Source: Caulobacteraceae bacterium
GTDB taxonomy: Bacteria > Pseudomonadota > Alphaproteobacteria > Caulobacterales > Caulobacteraceae
Direction of reading: 5' to 3'
Assembly: GCA_025351125.1 (NCBI GenBank)
Contig: JANXWN010000444.1
Coordinates: 1-7,166, forward strand
DNA length: 7,166 bases
How positions within the stretch are numbered: the stretch's first letter is position 1; each line of letters starts with the position of its first letter. The notes below the pieces were generated by a model that did not search any database, was not told the origin of the DNA, and worked only from the letters and a program-made list of their open reading frames with translations. The position numbers were made by a program, and so were the translations under genes. Positions 1-6,007 of the stretch are shown piece after piece.

Positions 1-287
1 GAGGAATTGTCGATCACGATCGGACCCGCCGCGCCGATTTTCGGCGACCACGCCTTGGAAATCGCGCCGCCGGCGGACATCAGGACGACATCGACTGTGG
101 AGAAATCGAATTGCTCCAGATCTTCGCATTTGACGACGCCGGATTTCCAACCCACCTCGACGCCCAACGATTTTCGCGTGGCGATAGCGTGCAATTTATC
201 GACGGGGAACTCCAGCTCCTCGAGAATATACAGCATCTCGCGCCCAACGGCGCCGGTAGCGCCGACCACGGCGACCCGGTAACCCAT
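1..287 (-). CDS. asd: Aspartate-semialdehyde dehydrogenase, N-terminal part (runs off left edge)
   Basis: The enzyme reduces L-aspartyl-4-phosphate to L-aspartate-4-semialdehyde with NADPH, the branch point to lysine/diaminopimelate, threonine and methionine, in the cytoplasm. About 95 residues are visible. They start MGYRVAVVGATGAVGREML, the Rossmann GxxGxxG nucleotide-binding loop at residues 9-15, and continue through 'MSAGGAISK' to 'VIDNSS', all hallmarks of the family. The rest, including the catalytic Cys, lies outside the window. An in-frame ATG three codons upstream (296) would give MKTMGYR. I prefer 287 because alphaproteobacterial homologues start MGYxVAVVGATG and because AAGGG lies 9 bases before this ATG but directly abuts the upstream one. 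The MOSC gene lies 92 bases upstream on the same strand, so co-transcription is possible but not shown. Confidence 0.95.
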   Translation of the reverse strand, partial: MGYRVAVVGATGAVGREMLYILEELEFPVDKLHAIATRKSLGVEVGWKSGVVKCEDLEQFDFSTVDVVLMSAGGAISKAWSPKIGAAGPIVIDNS

Positions 288-379
288 CGTCTTCATCCCT
301 TGAATAAAAGCGGAGGCGGTCTCTACGCCCGTGAGCGCGCGTAGGCAAGCGCGGGGGACTTGAAGCGTTGGTCCTGCGG

Positions 380-1003
380 TCAGACCGGCGCAAGCGGCGT
401 ACGGGGTATCGGAGGCAGTCCGATCAGGATCGCGTCGGCCGGGCGAACCTCGCCGCTGGCAACGACGATGCCCATAATTCCCGCTTTGCGGATCAGGTTT
501 CCCGCCGTGTCGCGATCCACGACCGCCGCCGTCAATCCCGCCTGATGGTCGTCGAGCTGGCGGCACGGATTGCGCAGTCCGGTAATTTCGACCACGGCCT
601 CCGCGCCCACGCGCAGGCGAGTTCCACGCGGGAGAGAGAGCAGATCAATCCCGCGCGTGGTGATGTTTTCGCCCATGACGCCGGGGCCGACATCGAACCC
701 GGCATCCCGCAACGCCTCGATCAATGCGATGTCGATCAAGTGGATTTGACGCAAATTGGGTTGGGTCGGATCGCGGGCCACGCGTGAGCGATGTTTGACG
801 GTCACGCCCGCATGCGCATCGCCCTCAACGCCCCACCCGGCGAGCAGGCGAATGCACGCTTGAGCAACTTTGCCGAGCTGATGTCCGGCGGCAAGGCTCA
901 CGGCGGCGACGACGGGGGGTGTTGCGTTCGGGTCGTTCCCGACCGCTTGTTTCGCGGCGCGCGAATGGTTTTGGCGGCGTCCAGGAATTACGGAATGCTC
1001 CAT
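380..1003 (-). CDS. MOSC domain-containing protein
   Basis: This is a 207-residue stand-alone MOSC-domain protein. MOSC domains occur in molybdenum cofactor sulfurases and in amidoxime-reducing enzymes, where they bind the cofactor or carry sulfur on a conserved Cys; the substrate of this small subfamily is not known. Visible landmarks are 'GVEGDAHAG' (58-66), 'RDPTQPNLRQIHLI' (77-90), 'GENITTRGIDLL' (111-122), and 'GLRNPCRQLD' with the conserved Cys147. 'NLIRKAGIMGIVVASGEVRPAD' (169-190) is also typical. The domain proper begins near residue 31 (VVAAVSL), so about 30 N-terminal residues are extra. Upstream there is GTG (1006) directly before the chosen ATG (1003), and an internal GTG at 901. 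None has a good ribosome binding site, so the start is uncertain. The gene is divergent from the secreted protein at 1097 and lies upstream of asd. Confidence 0.9.
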   Translation of the reverse strand: MEHSVIPGRRQNHSRAAKQAVGNDPNATPPVVAAVSLAAGHQLGKVAQACIRLLAGWGVEGDAHAGVTVKHRSRVARDPTQPNLRQIHLIDIALIEALRDAGFDVGPGVMGENITTRGIDLLSLPRGTRLRVGAEAVVEITGLRNPCRQLDDHQAGLTAAVVDRDTAGNLIRKAGIMGIVVASGEVRPADAILIGLPPIPRTPLAPV

Positions 1004-1083
1004 CACACCCGGGCTTGGGCTTGCGTGATTAGACTGGACAGTTATGCGCGGCGGCGCAATGCTTCCTTGTCAAGCAAAAAAGT

Positions 1084-1088
1084 GGGAG
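1084..1088 (+). promoter_or_regulatory. Ribosome binding site of the DUF4440-like gene
   Basis: GGGAG lies 8 bases before the ATG at 1097. It supports that start over the far upstream in-frame codon at 791, which would run antisense through the MOSC gene and bury the signal peptide. Confidence 0.65.
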
Positions 1089-1096
1089 TTCGCACC

Positions 1097-1552
1097 ATGA
1101 ATTCACGGCGCATTTGGCTCTTGTTCGCCGCCGCGACGCTGGCCACGCCCTTGCACGCGGAAGATCGCGCGATGACCGCCGCAGCCGCCGTCCGCGCCGC
1201 CGATACCGCTTTCGAGACGCGCGCTCAGGAAGTGGGACCAGCGCGGGCGTTTCGAGAGTTTATGGACGAAACCGACGGCTTACAATTTGGCGGGGGCGCC
1301 CCTACCCGCGGCGCGGAGGCTATCTATCAGGCCATGGGCGGCGCGACGCCGTCGAAGTCCCGATTGGAATGGAAACCGGTCGATGCGTGGGGCTCGCGCG
1401 GTGGAGACATGGGCGTCACGACCGGAACGTGGACGGCAGCCACTCCCACGGGTCCAGCGGTCACCGGCCGCTATGTGACCGTTTGGCGAAAAAACGCGGC
1501 GGGAGCGTGGAAGGGTTTGATAGATATCGGCAACCCCGATCCAAAACCGTAG
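1097..1552 (+). CDS. Secreted DUF4440/SnoaL-like (NTF2-fold) protein
   Basis: This is a 151-residue protein with a clear Sec signal peptide: Arg4-Arg5, a hydrophobic stretch at 6-18, and probable cleavage after 'LHA' at residue 21. The mature part reads like a DUF4440/SnoaL-type NTF2-fold domain. It has a helical start 'ADTAFETRAQEVGPARAF' (35-52), then 'EAIYQAM', 'LEWKPVDAWGS', 'MGVTTGTWT' (105-113) and the C-terminal strand pair 'GRYVTVWRK' and 'WKGLIDIGNPDP'. Proteins of this type form cone-shaped dimers that bind small molecules or act as enzymes, and this one is probably periplasmic. No specific function can be assigned. The start is supported by the GGGAG before it. It is divergent from MOSC with about 93 bases between them. 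The following oxidoreductase begins 64 bases later with no visible terminator between. Confidence 0.85.
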   Translation: MNSRRIWLLFAAATLATPLHAEDRAMTAAAAVRAADTAFETRAQEVGPARAFREFMDETDGLQFGGGAPTRGAEAIYQAMGGATPSKSRLEWKPVDAWGSRGGDMGVTTGTWTAATPTGPAVTGRYVTVWRKNAAGAWKGLIDIGNPDPKP

Positions 1553-1604
1553 CCGCGTGGTCTTGTGCACGGCGGCGGCTATTTAGTTAACAACGCTTCG
1601 CTCC

Positions 1605-1610
1605 TATATT
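1605..1610 (+). promoter_or_regulatory. Possible -10 element for a leaderless transcript
   Basis: TATATT stands 6 bases before the ATG at 1617, so transcription would begin at or next to the start codon. Nothing like a ribosome binding site is present in the same stretch. The -35 side is weak: TTTAGT at 1582-1587 gives a 17-base spacer, and a better TTAACA at 1587-1592 is too close. This is an inference from sequence only. Confidence 0.3.
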
Positions 1611-1616
1611 GCCGTC

Positions 1617-2618
1617 ATGACCAGTCTCTCCGTGCTCGACCTCTCGCCGATAATCCAGGGCGGCGACGCCGGCTTGGCGATGCGCTCCAGCCTCGACTTG
1701 GCCCGCCACGCCGAGCGTCTGGGCTATCAGCGATTCTGGATGGCCGAACATCACAACATGCCTGGAATCGCCAGCGCCGCCACGGCCGTCGCCTTGGCCT
1801 ATATCGGCGCCGGCACCGAACGGATCCGGATCGGCTCGGGCGGAATTATGTTGCCCAACCACGCGCCGCTGATGGTGGCCGAACAATTTGGCACCCTCGC
1901 GTCGCTTTATCCGGGACGCGTTGACTTGGGCCTTGGTCGCGCGCCCGGAACCGACCAACCCACCGCCCACGCTCTACGCCGCAATTTGGCTGGTGGAGCG
2001 GATAGCTTCCCGCAAGACGTGGTCGAGTTGCTTCACTGGTTCGAGGCGCCCAAGCCGGGCCAAGCGGTGCGCGCCGTGCCGGGCGCGGGGCTCGAAGTGC
2101 CGGTGTGGATCTTGGGCTCCAGCACGTTTGGCGCGCAATTGGCGGCCATGCTCGGCCTGCCCTATGCGTTTGCCTCGCATTTCGCGCCTGCCGAGCTCGA
2201 TCGCGCCATCGCGATTTATCGTGAGCGATTCCAGCCCTCCGAGCGGTTGGCCAAACCTTACGTCATGCTCGGTATGACGGTGGTCGCCGCCGACACCGAC
2301 GCCCAGGCGCGGCATTTGTTCAGTTCGTTGCAACAGTCGTTTCTCGCCTTGCGCACCGGCGCGCCCGGCCCGTTGCCGCCGCCGGTTGAGGATATGGAAA
2401 GCCGCCTAGATTCGTCGGCCAAAGCCATGCTGGCGAACGCCCTTTCTTGCGCCGCGATCGGGTCGCCCGCCACCGTCAAGGCCGGGCTCGAAGCCTTTAT
2501 AGCCCGCACCGGCGCGGACGAGCTGATGATCACGAGCTCAGTTTTCGACCACGCGGCCCGCTTGAAATCGTTCGAGATCACCGCTCAAGTTCACGCCGAT
2601 TTAGCCCTCGCCGCGTGA
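1617..2618 (+). CDS. Luciferase-like (LLM class) FMN-dependent oxidoreductase, MsnO8/YhbW type
   Basis: This is a 333-residue TIM-barrel flavoprotein of the bacterial luciferase superfamily, close to the 'group 1' subfamily that includes E. coli YhbW. These cytoplasmic enzymes use reduced FMN and O2 for monooxygenation; the substrate here is unknown. Subfamily marks are 'SVLDLSPI' at residues 5-12, '[16 protein letters not shown]' (39-54), '[15 protein letters not shown]' (71-85) and '[27 protein letters not shown]' region (87-113). 'WILGSS' (164-169) follows. The length is normal and the frame is intact. There is no ribosome binding site before the ATG at 1617. Instead TATATT ends only 6 bases upstream, which may mean a leaderless transcript. 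The DUF2141 gene follows after 81 bases. Confidence 0.92.
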   Translation: MTSLSVLDLSPIIQGGDAGLAMRSSLDLARHAERLGYQRFWMAEHHNMPGIASAATAVALAYIGAGTERIRIGSGGIMLPNHAPLMVAEQFGTLASLYPGRVDLGLGRAPGTDQPTAHALRRNLAGGADSFPQDVVELLHWFEAPKPGQAVRAVPGAGLEVPVWILGSSTFGAQLAAMLGLPYAFASHFAPAELDRAIAIYRERFQPSERLAKPYVMLGMTVVAADTDAQARHLFSSLQQSFLALRTGAPGPLPPPVEDMESRLDSSAKAMLANALSCAAIGSPATVKAGLEAFIARTGADELMITSSVFDHAARLKSFEITAQVHADLALAA

Positions 2619-2651
2619 CAAATATGAAATTAGCGCCATTCCGCAAGGTGG

Positions 2652-2657
2652 TATAAA
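2652..2657 (+). promoter_or_regulatory. Possible -10 element of the DUF2141 gene
   Basis: TATAAA lies 42 bases before the ATG at 2700, in the 81-base gap after the oxidoreductase gene. The best -35 (TTAGCG at 2630-2635, 16-base spacer) is poor, so the call is weak. Confidence 0.3.
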
Positions 2658-2699
2658 CATCGCGTGACGGCGTATTTCCCACAGGATCACCATCATTCC

Positions 2700-3173
2700 A
2701 TGACTTTACAAAACCTGTTCCGCACCGGGGCCTTGGCTGCCGGGTTGGCGGTTGTGGCTGTCGCATCGCACGCGACGGCCCAGGAGTGCGAAAATACCCC
2801 CACCGGCACGCGGCTAAATATCGTGATCGATGACGTCCGCACCGCCAAGGGGCAGATTTCCGCATCGATCTATCCCGATATTCCCGCGGTCTTCTTGCAG
2901 AAAAACGGGGCGATCAAGGTGTGGTACGCGCCGCCAACAACGCCGTCGACCGAGATGTGTATTTGGATCCCCGGACCGGGCGTCTATGCCGTGGTGGCCT
3001 ACCAGGACAATAACCGTAATCGGCAATGGGATCATAATTTTCTAAAGGGCGTCGAGCCGATCGGCTTTTCCAACAATCCATTTCTTTCGTTTGCCAAACC
3101 ATCGTTCGACTCCGTCAAGTTTCACGTCAAGGCGGCGGAAACGACCATTCACATCAGATTGCGCCATATTTGA
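2700..3173 (+). CDS. Secreted DUF2141 domain-containing protein
   Basis: This is a 157-residue protein with a signal peptide (hydrophobic 10-24, probable cleavage after 'ATA' near 27-28). The mature region matches the DUF2141 family: 'RLNIVIDDVRTAKGQISASIY' region at 38-58, 'GVYAVVAYQDNNRNRQWD' (94-111), then 'NFLKGVEPIGFSNNP' (113-127) and 'FAKPSFDSVKFHV' (131-143). DUF2141 proteins are small beta-sandwich exported proteins of unknown function. The Asp/Asn-rich 'DNNRNRQWD' loop resembles a calcium-binding loop, but that is inference. Two cysteines, Cys30 and Cys87, could form a disulfide. I chose the ATG at 2700, with AGGA 13 bases upstream, over the GTG at 2664, because the latter adds 12 polar residues before the signal peptide. 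The radical SAM gene follows 94 bases later. Confidence 0.88.
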   Translation: MTLQNLFRTGALAAGLAVVAVASHATAQECENTPTGTRLNIVIDDVRTAKGQISASIYPDIPAVFLQKNGAIKVWYAPPTTPSTEMCIWIPGPGVYAVVAYQDNNRNRQWDHNFLKGVEPIGFSNNPFLSFAKPSFDSVKFHVKAAETTIHIRLRHI

Positions 3174-3222
3174 ATGCCACCTCACTCCTCCTGGCCTCGA
3201 TGGGGTGACTTTCGTCGCCGAA

Positions 3223-3237
3223 CCGGTCATTGACCGG
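3223..3237 (+). promoter_or_regulatory. 15-base palindrome upstream of the radical SAM gene, possible operator
   Basis: CCGGTCA-T-TGACCGG is a perfect 7-base inverted repeat around a single central base, placed 30 bases before the radical SAM start codon. It is too short-looped to be a terminator hairpin and no T-run follows. Size and position fit a dimeric regulator site. No regulator gene lies in the window, so the role is inferred. Confidence 0.35.
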
Positions 3238-3267
3238 CGATCGACGGAACGTGGGACGAAACGACGC

Positions 3268-4224
3268 ATGGCGCGCGTAACTTTATTGGATGGGTTAAAG
3301 GTGGCGACGCGGGTGTTAACCTCGACGCGCAAACCGATGCTCGCGCACCTCGTCGTCAGTCGTTATTGCAACCTCGAGTGCGCCTATTGCAGCGAGTACG
3401 ACAAGGTCTCCAAGCCGGTGCCGCTCGACGACCTGATCACTCGCATCGATGCGCTGGCGCGTCTGGGCGCCCAGATCGTCACTCTGACGGGCGGCGAGCC
3501 GTTGACCCATCCCGACCACGACGCGGTCATTCGTCGAATTCGCGCTCACGGCATGATCGCAACCACCATTACCAACGGCTTTCTGCTTACGGTTAAGAAA
3601 ATCGCAGGCATGAACGCGGCCGGTTTACAGGAAATGCAAATCTCGATCGACGGGGTCAAGCCCGACGAGATTTCCAAAAAAACCCTCAAGTCTCTGGCCG
3701 GAAAGCTCAAGCTTTTAGCCGAGTACGCGCATTTCCACGTCAACATAAATTCGGTGCTGGGAATTTCGGAAGAACGCACCCACGACGCGCTGGAAGTCGC
3801 GGAATCAGCCAAATCCATGGGTTTTAGCCACACCGTCGGCGTACTCCACGACGCCGAAGGAACGCTTGCGCCGCTTTCGGCCAGTCAACGCGCGGTTTAT
3901 GATCAATTGATGGGCAAAAAGTCGATGGCCCACCGCATCAATTATTTGATGTTTCAAAAGAACCTGATGGCCGGCAAACCCAACGACTGGCGTTGCCGGG
4001 CCGGCGCCCGGTATCTATACATCTGTGAAGATGGACTGGTGCACTATTGCTCGCAGCAACGCGGCAAGCCGGGCATCCCGTTGGTCGACTACGGTCGGCG
4101 TGAGATCGAGGCCGAATACAAACGCGTCAAAGATTGCGCGCCGTTCTGCACGGTATCGTGTGTGCATCAAGCCAGTTTCCTCGACGCCTGGCGCTCGCCG
4201 CAAAAGGTGATGGCGGCGGCCTAA
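3268..4224 (+). CDS. Radical SAM protein with Cys-rich SPASM/twitch-like C-terminal domain
   Basis: This is a 318-residue cytoplasmic radical SAM enzyme. The [4Fe-4S]-SAM motif is CxxxCxxC at Cys34, Cys38 and Cys41 ('SRYCNLECAYCSEYD'). It is followed by 'VTLTGGEPLTHPD' (71-83), whose GGEP contacts the SAM amino group, and by 'TTITNGFLLT' (99-108) and 'MQISIDG' (123-129), typical of the MoaA/PqqE-like partial TIM barrel. The C-terminus has six more cysteines: Cys243, Cys253, Cys261, Cys290, Cys294 and Cys298. Cys243-x12-G-x4-Cys261 fits the first half of a SPASM domain. The second half is CxxxCxxxC ('CAPFCTVSC') and not the usual CxxC set. It probably binds an auxiliary Fe-S cluster. Peptide or protein modification is a common job for such enzymes, but the substrate is unknown. 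The frame stays open upstream to 3091, overlapping DUF2141. I chose ATG 3268 because the family motif begins soon after it; GTGGGA 11 bases upstream is a fair binding site. Confidence 0.9.
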   Translation: MARVTLLDGLKVATRVLTSTRKPMLAHLVVSRYCNLECAYCSEYDKVSKPVPLDDLITRIDALARLGAQIVTLTGGEPLTHPDHDAVIRRIRAHGMIATTITNGFLLTVKKIAGMNAAGLQEMQISIDGVKPDEISKKTLKSLAGKLKLLAEYAHFHVNINSVLGISEERTHDALEVAESAKSMGFSHTVGVLHDAEGTLAPLSASQRAVYDQLMGKKSMAHRINYLMFQKNLMAGKPNDWRCRAGARYLYICEDGLVHYCSQQRGKPGIPLVDYGRREIEAEYKRVKDCAPFCTVSCVHQASFLDAWRSPQKVMAAA

Positions 4225-4264
4225 CGCGACGCAAAGTTGACAAAGTTTTGCCTTTCCCACTCTG

Positions 4265-4305
4265 AACACGGCTTTATGCCCGGTGTTTATTCGTCTAGAT
4301 TTTTT
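4265..4305 (+). terminator. Weak terminator-like hairpin after the radical SAM gene
   Basis: AACAC-GGC (4265-4272) can pair with GCC-(CG)-GTGTT (4278-4287), leaving loop TTTAT and a two-base bulge. T-rich sequence follows, but the run of six T (4300-4305) comes 12 bases after the stem. It could be a weak intrinsic terminator or simply AT-rich leader of the next gene. Confidence 0.3.
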
Positions 4306-4344
4306 CATGACGCATTTTCGTCGGTAAGTTTTGAGTTAAAAAAA

Positions 4345-5004
4345 ATGAAATTCTCTACAGTGTTGGCGACGGCCGCCGTTGCCGCCTTTGTCATCGCCGG
4401 AAGCGCGGCCGCCGCCGTCGTAACTATGGATGCGCGCCAATATCTCGGCAGCGCGACGTTTACCGACTCCGCTAGCTATGTTTCGGGGTGGAACACGCTG
4501 CTTACGGCTCAAGCCGCGCCACCATCCGGCTACGGCGATCAAACCATCGCTAATTGGAATGGCTCACAGAGTAACGGGGCTGCTTTCGGGTCGCATAATA
4601 ATATCGGATACCACGACAAGATCGTGTTCAAGGTCGCGCCCGGGCAGGTCGGCCAATGGGCCTTCCGTTTTGGCATCGATTTTGGGTACGGCGGGACGTT
4701 TCTGCTCGACGGCGTCGCGGTTCAGACCAAAACCAACGACCTGTGGTGGGGCTACAACATCAACAATACGGCCGGTGAATTGCTCGGCGCGTCCAATCTT
4801 ACCGCCGGAAACCATGTGATCGACCTGTATGGCTTTGAAGGCTGCTGTGACGGCGGCACGGTCGGCCAGTACCGGTCGCCCGGCACGCGTAGTTTCGCGA
4901 ATTTCGCGGTGCCGGAGCCGACGACCTGGGCGATGACGATCGTCGGTCTGGGTTTGACGGGGGCCGCCCTTCGCCGCCGTGTCGCCAAGGCCGTCCCGGC
5001 CTAG
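4345..5004 (+). CDS. PEPxxWA-CTERM sorting domain-containing secreted protein
   Basis: This is a 219-residue exported protein. An N-terminal signal peptide (Lys2, hydrophobic 6-24, Ala-rich end) is followed by a beta-rich body with many Gly, Asn and Trp residues. Near its end comes 'LYGFEGCCDGG' (161-171), with adjacent Cys167-Cys168. The C-terminus is a textbook PEP-CTERM signal: 'VPEPTTWA' (189-196), a hydrophobic segment to about 209, then RRR (210-212). In known systems an exosortase cuts at this tripartite signal and sends the protein to the surface, often with exopolysaccharide. No exosortase gene is in the window. The CC-x-G motif recalls a named subgroup of PEP-CTERM proteins, though I cannot confirm that here. 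The start ATG follows a run of A with only a weak TTGAG upstream. An in-frame TTG at 4237 would bury the signal peptide and is unlikely. A strong terminator follows. Confidence 0.9.
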   Translation: MKFSTVLATAAVAAFVIAGSAAAAVVTMDARQYLGSATFTDSASYVSGWNTLLTAQAAPPSGYGDQTIANWNGSQSNGAAFGSHNNIGYHDKIVFKVAPGQVGQWAFRFGIDFGYGGTFLLDGVAVQTKTNDLWWGYNINNTAGELLGASNLTAGNHVIDLYGFEGCCDGGTVGQYRSPGTRSFANFAVPEPTTWAMTIVGLGLTGAALRRRVAKAVPA

Positions 5005-5026
5005 ACTGGGCCACCCCTGTGTCTTG

Positions 5027-5060
5027 AGAGCCGTCGATCTCTGGATCGGCGGCTCTTTTT
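5027..5060 (+). terminator. Rho-independent terminator of the PEP-CTERM gene
   Basis: A 13-base-pair stem, AGAGCCGTCGATC (5027-5039) with GATCGGCGGCTCT (5044-5056), contains one G-U wobble and closes a TCTG loop. It runs directly into TTTTT (5056-5060). It begins 23 bases after the stop codon and separates the PEP-CTERM gene from the exporter. Confidence 0.92.
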
Positions 5061-5088
5061 CGTTGGAGATACGCGCCGCACTTGCGGT

Positions 5089-5093
5089 AAGGG
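5089..5093 (+). promoter_or_regulatory. Ribosome binding site deciding the GTG start of the exporter
   Basis: AAGGG stands 6 bases before GTG 5100. No ATG with comparable support is near, and the resulting N-terminus matches RhtA-like proteins, so the GTG start is favoured. Confidence 0.65.
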
Positions 5094-5099
5094 CGCAGG

Positions 5100-5972
5100 G
5101 TGACACCGCCGACTCGTCCCCGCCAAACCGTCCCGGTCGTCGCCATGTTGTCGGCCATGGTTTGTTTTCAGGTTGGAGCCTCCTTCGCAAAAGGTCTTTT
5201 TTCCGCCGTCGGCGCGGAGGGCGCGGCGACGCTGCGTCTCGCCTTCGCCGCGCTGATGCTGATCGTTGTCTGGCGGCCGTGGCGAGCGGCGTCGAAGTCG
5301 CAAAATCCCTGGTCGGTTCTTGGTTATGGCGCGGCGATAGGCTGCATGACGCTGTGTTTTTACAAAGCGATCGCGACCGTCCCGTTGGGCGTAGCGGTGG
5401 CTCTGCAATTTTCCGGGCCGCTTGCGGTGGCGATCTTCGGATCCCGACGTCCGATCGATTTCATCTGGGTGACTCTCGCGGGCGCCGGCATTTTGCTGTT
5501 GTTGCCACTGGCCGGCATGTCGACGCCGCTCGATCCGGGCGGGGTTCTATTCGCTCTTGGCGCCGGAGCGGGCTGGGGAGCGTATATCGTGTTCGGCAAG
5601 GCGGCGGGGCAGGGCGGTCAGGGTCGAGCCGTGACCTTCGGGACCCTCATTGCGGCCATTGTCGTCGCCCCCTTCGGTATCGCCCATGCGGGATTAGGGT
5701 TGTTTAATCCGGCCATCCTGCCAACCGTGCTCGCGGTAGCCGCCATCACCACGGTCGTTCCGTATTCCCTCGAAATGTTGGCCATGACCCGCCTGCCGCC
5801 GGCCATTTACGGCGTTCTCTCCAGCCTTGAGCCGGCCATCGGCGTGTTGGCGGGATATGTCATCTTAAGCGAGCGATTGACGGCGATCCAAATCGTCGCC
5901 GTCGCCGCCATCATCGCGGCCTCGGCGGGCACTGTGGTGACGCACAAGGCGGTGGATGCTCCGGTCGTGTGA
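5100..5972 (+). CDS. rhtA: EamA-family transporter, RhtA-like threonine/homoserine exporter
   Basis: This is a 290-residue inner-membrane protein of the drug/metabolite transporter superfamily with two EamA repeats and about ten hydrophobic segments (roughly 11-30 to 262-281). It resembles E. coli RhtA along its length. Shared stretches are 'VGASFAKGLF' (25-34), 'GAATLRLAFAAL' (41-52), 'VPLGVAVALQFSGPLAVAIFGSRRPIDFIWV' region (94-124), 'FALGAGAGWGAYIVFG' (151-166), 'VVPYSLEMLAMTRLP' (219-233) and 'SSLEPAIGVLAGYVILSE' (241-258). RhtA exports threonine, homoserine and related amino acids by proton antiport; the substrate of this homologue is inferred. It starts with GTG, has its own binding site, and follows a strong terminator, so it should have its own promoter, although none is obvious in 5061-5088. 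It converges on the glycosylase with 35 bases between the stop codons and no visible terminator there. Confidence 0.9.
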   Translation: MTPPTRPRQTVPVVAMLSAMVCFQVGASFAKGLFSAVGAEGAATLRLAFAALMLIVVWRPWRAASKSQNPWSVLGYGAAIGCMTLCFYKAIATVPLGVAVALQFSGPLAVAIFGSRRPIDFIWVTLAGAGILLLLPLAGMSTPLDPGGVLFALGAGAGWGAYIVFGKAAGQGGQGRAVTFGTLIAAIVVAPFGIAHAGLGLFNPAILPTVLAVAAITTVVPYSLEMLAMTRLPPAIYGVLSSLEPAIGVLAGYVILSERLTAIQIVAVAAIIAASAGTVVTHKAVDAPVV

Positions 5973-6007
5973 AAGGAGATGACAAACGCGCGCGCGACCG
6001 GTCAGGA

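Noticed and set aside
323..344. Inverted repeat CTACGC / GCGTAG with a 10-base loop between the MOSC stop and asd start
   Set aside because: Only six base pairs with a large loop and no T-run following on either strand, so neither a terminator nor a clear operator.
1021..1063. Possible promoters for the DUF4440-like gene (TTGCGT with TATGCG; TGGACA with AATGCT)
   Set aside because: Each has at least one poor hexamer, so neither can be preferred over chance.
4237..4242. Consensus -35 TTGACA after the radical SAM gene
   Set aside because: No acceptable -10 occurs 16-18 bases downstream (ACTCTG, CTCTGA).
4237..4344. 36-codon in-frame extension of the PEP-CTERM gene from a TTG
   Set aside because: It would place polar residues before an obvious signal peptide and has no binding site.
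1617..5004. A dedicated defence, RiPP or secondary-metabolite cluster in the middle section
   Set aside because: No nuclease, toxin, precursor peptide, transporter or regulator accompanies the radical SAM gene, and the genes are spaced like separate units.
5973..6007. CGCGCGCG run and GACCGGTC palindrome between the converging exporter and glycosylase genes
   Set aside because: No T-run and too short for a convincing bidirectional terminator; simple alternating GC is expected in such DNA.
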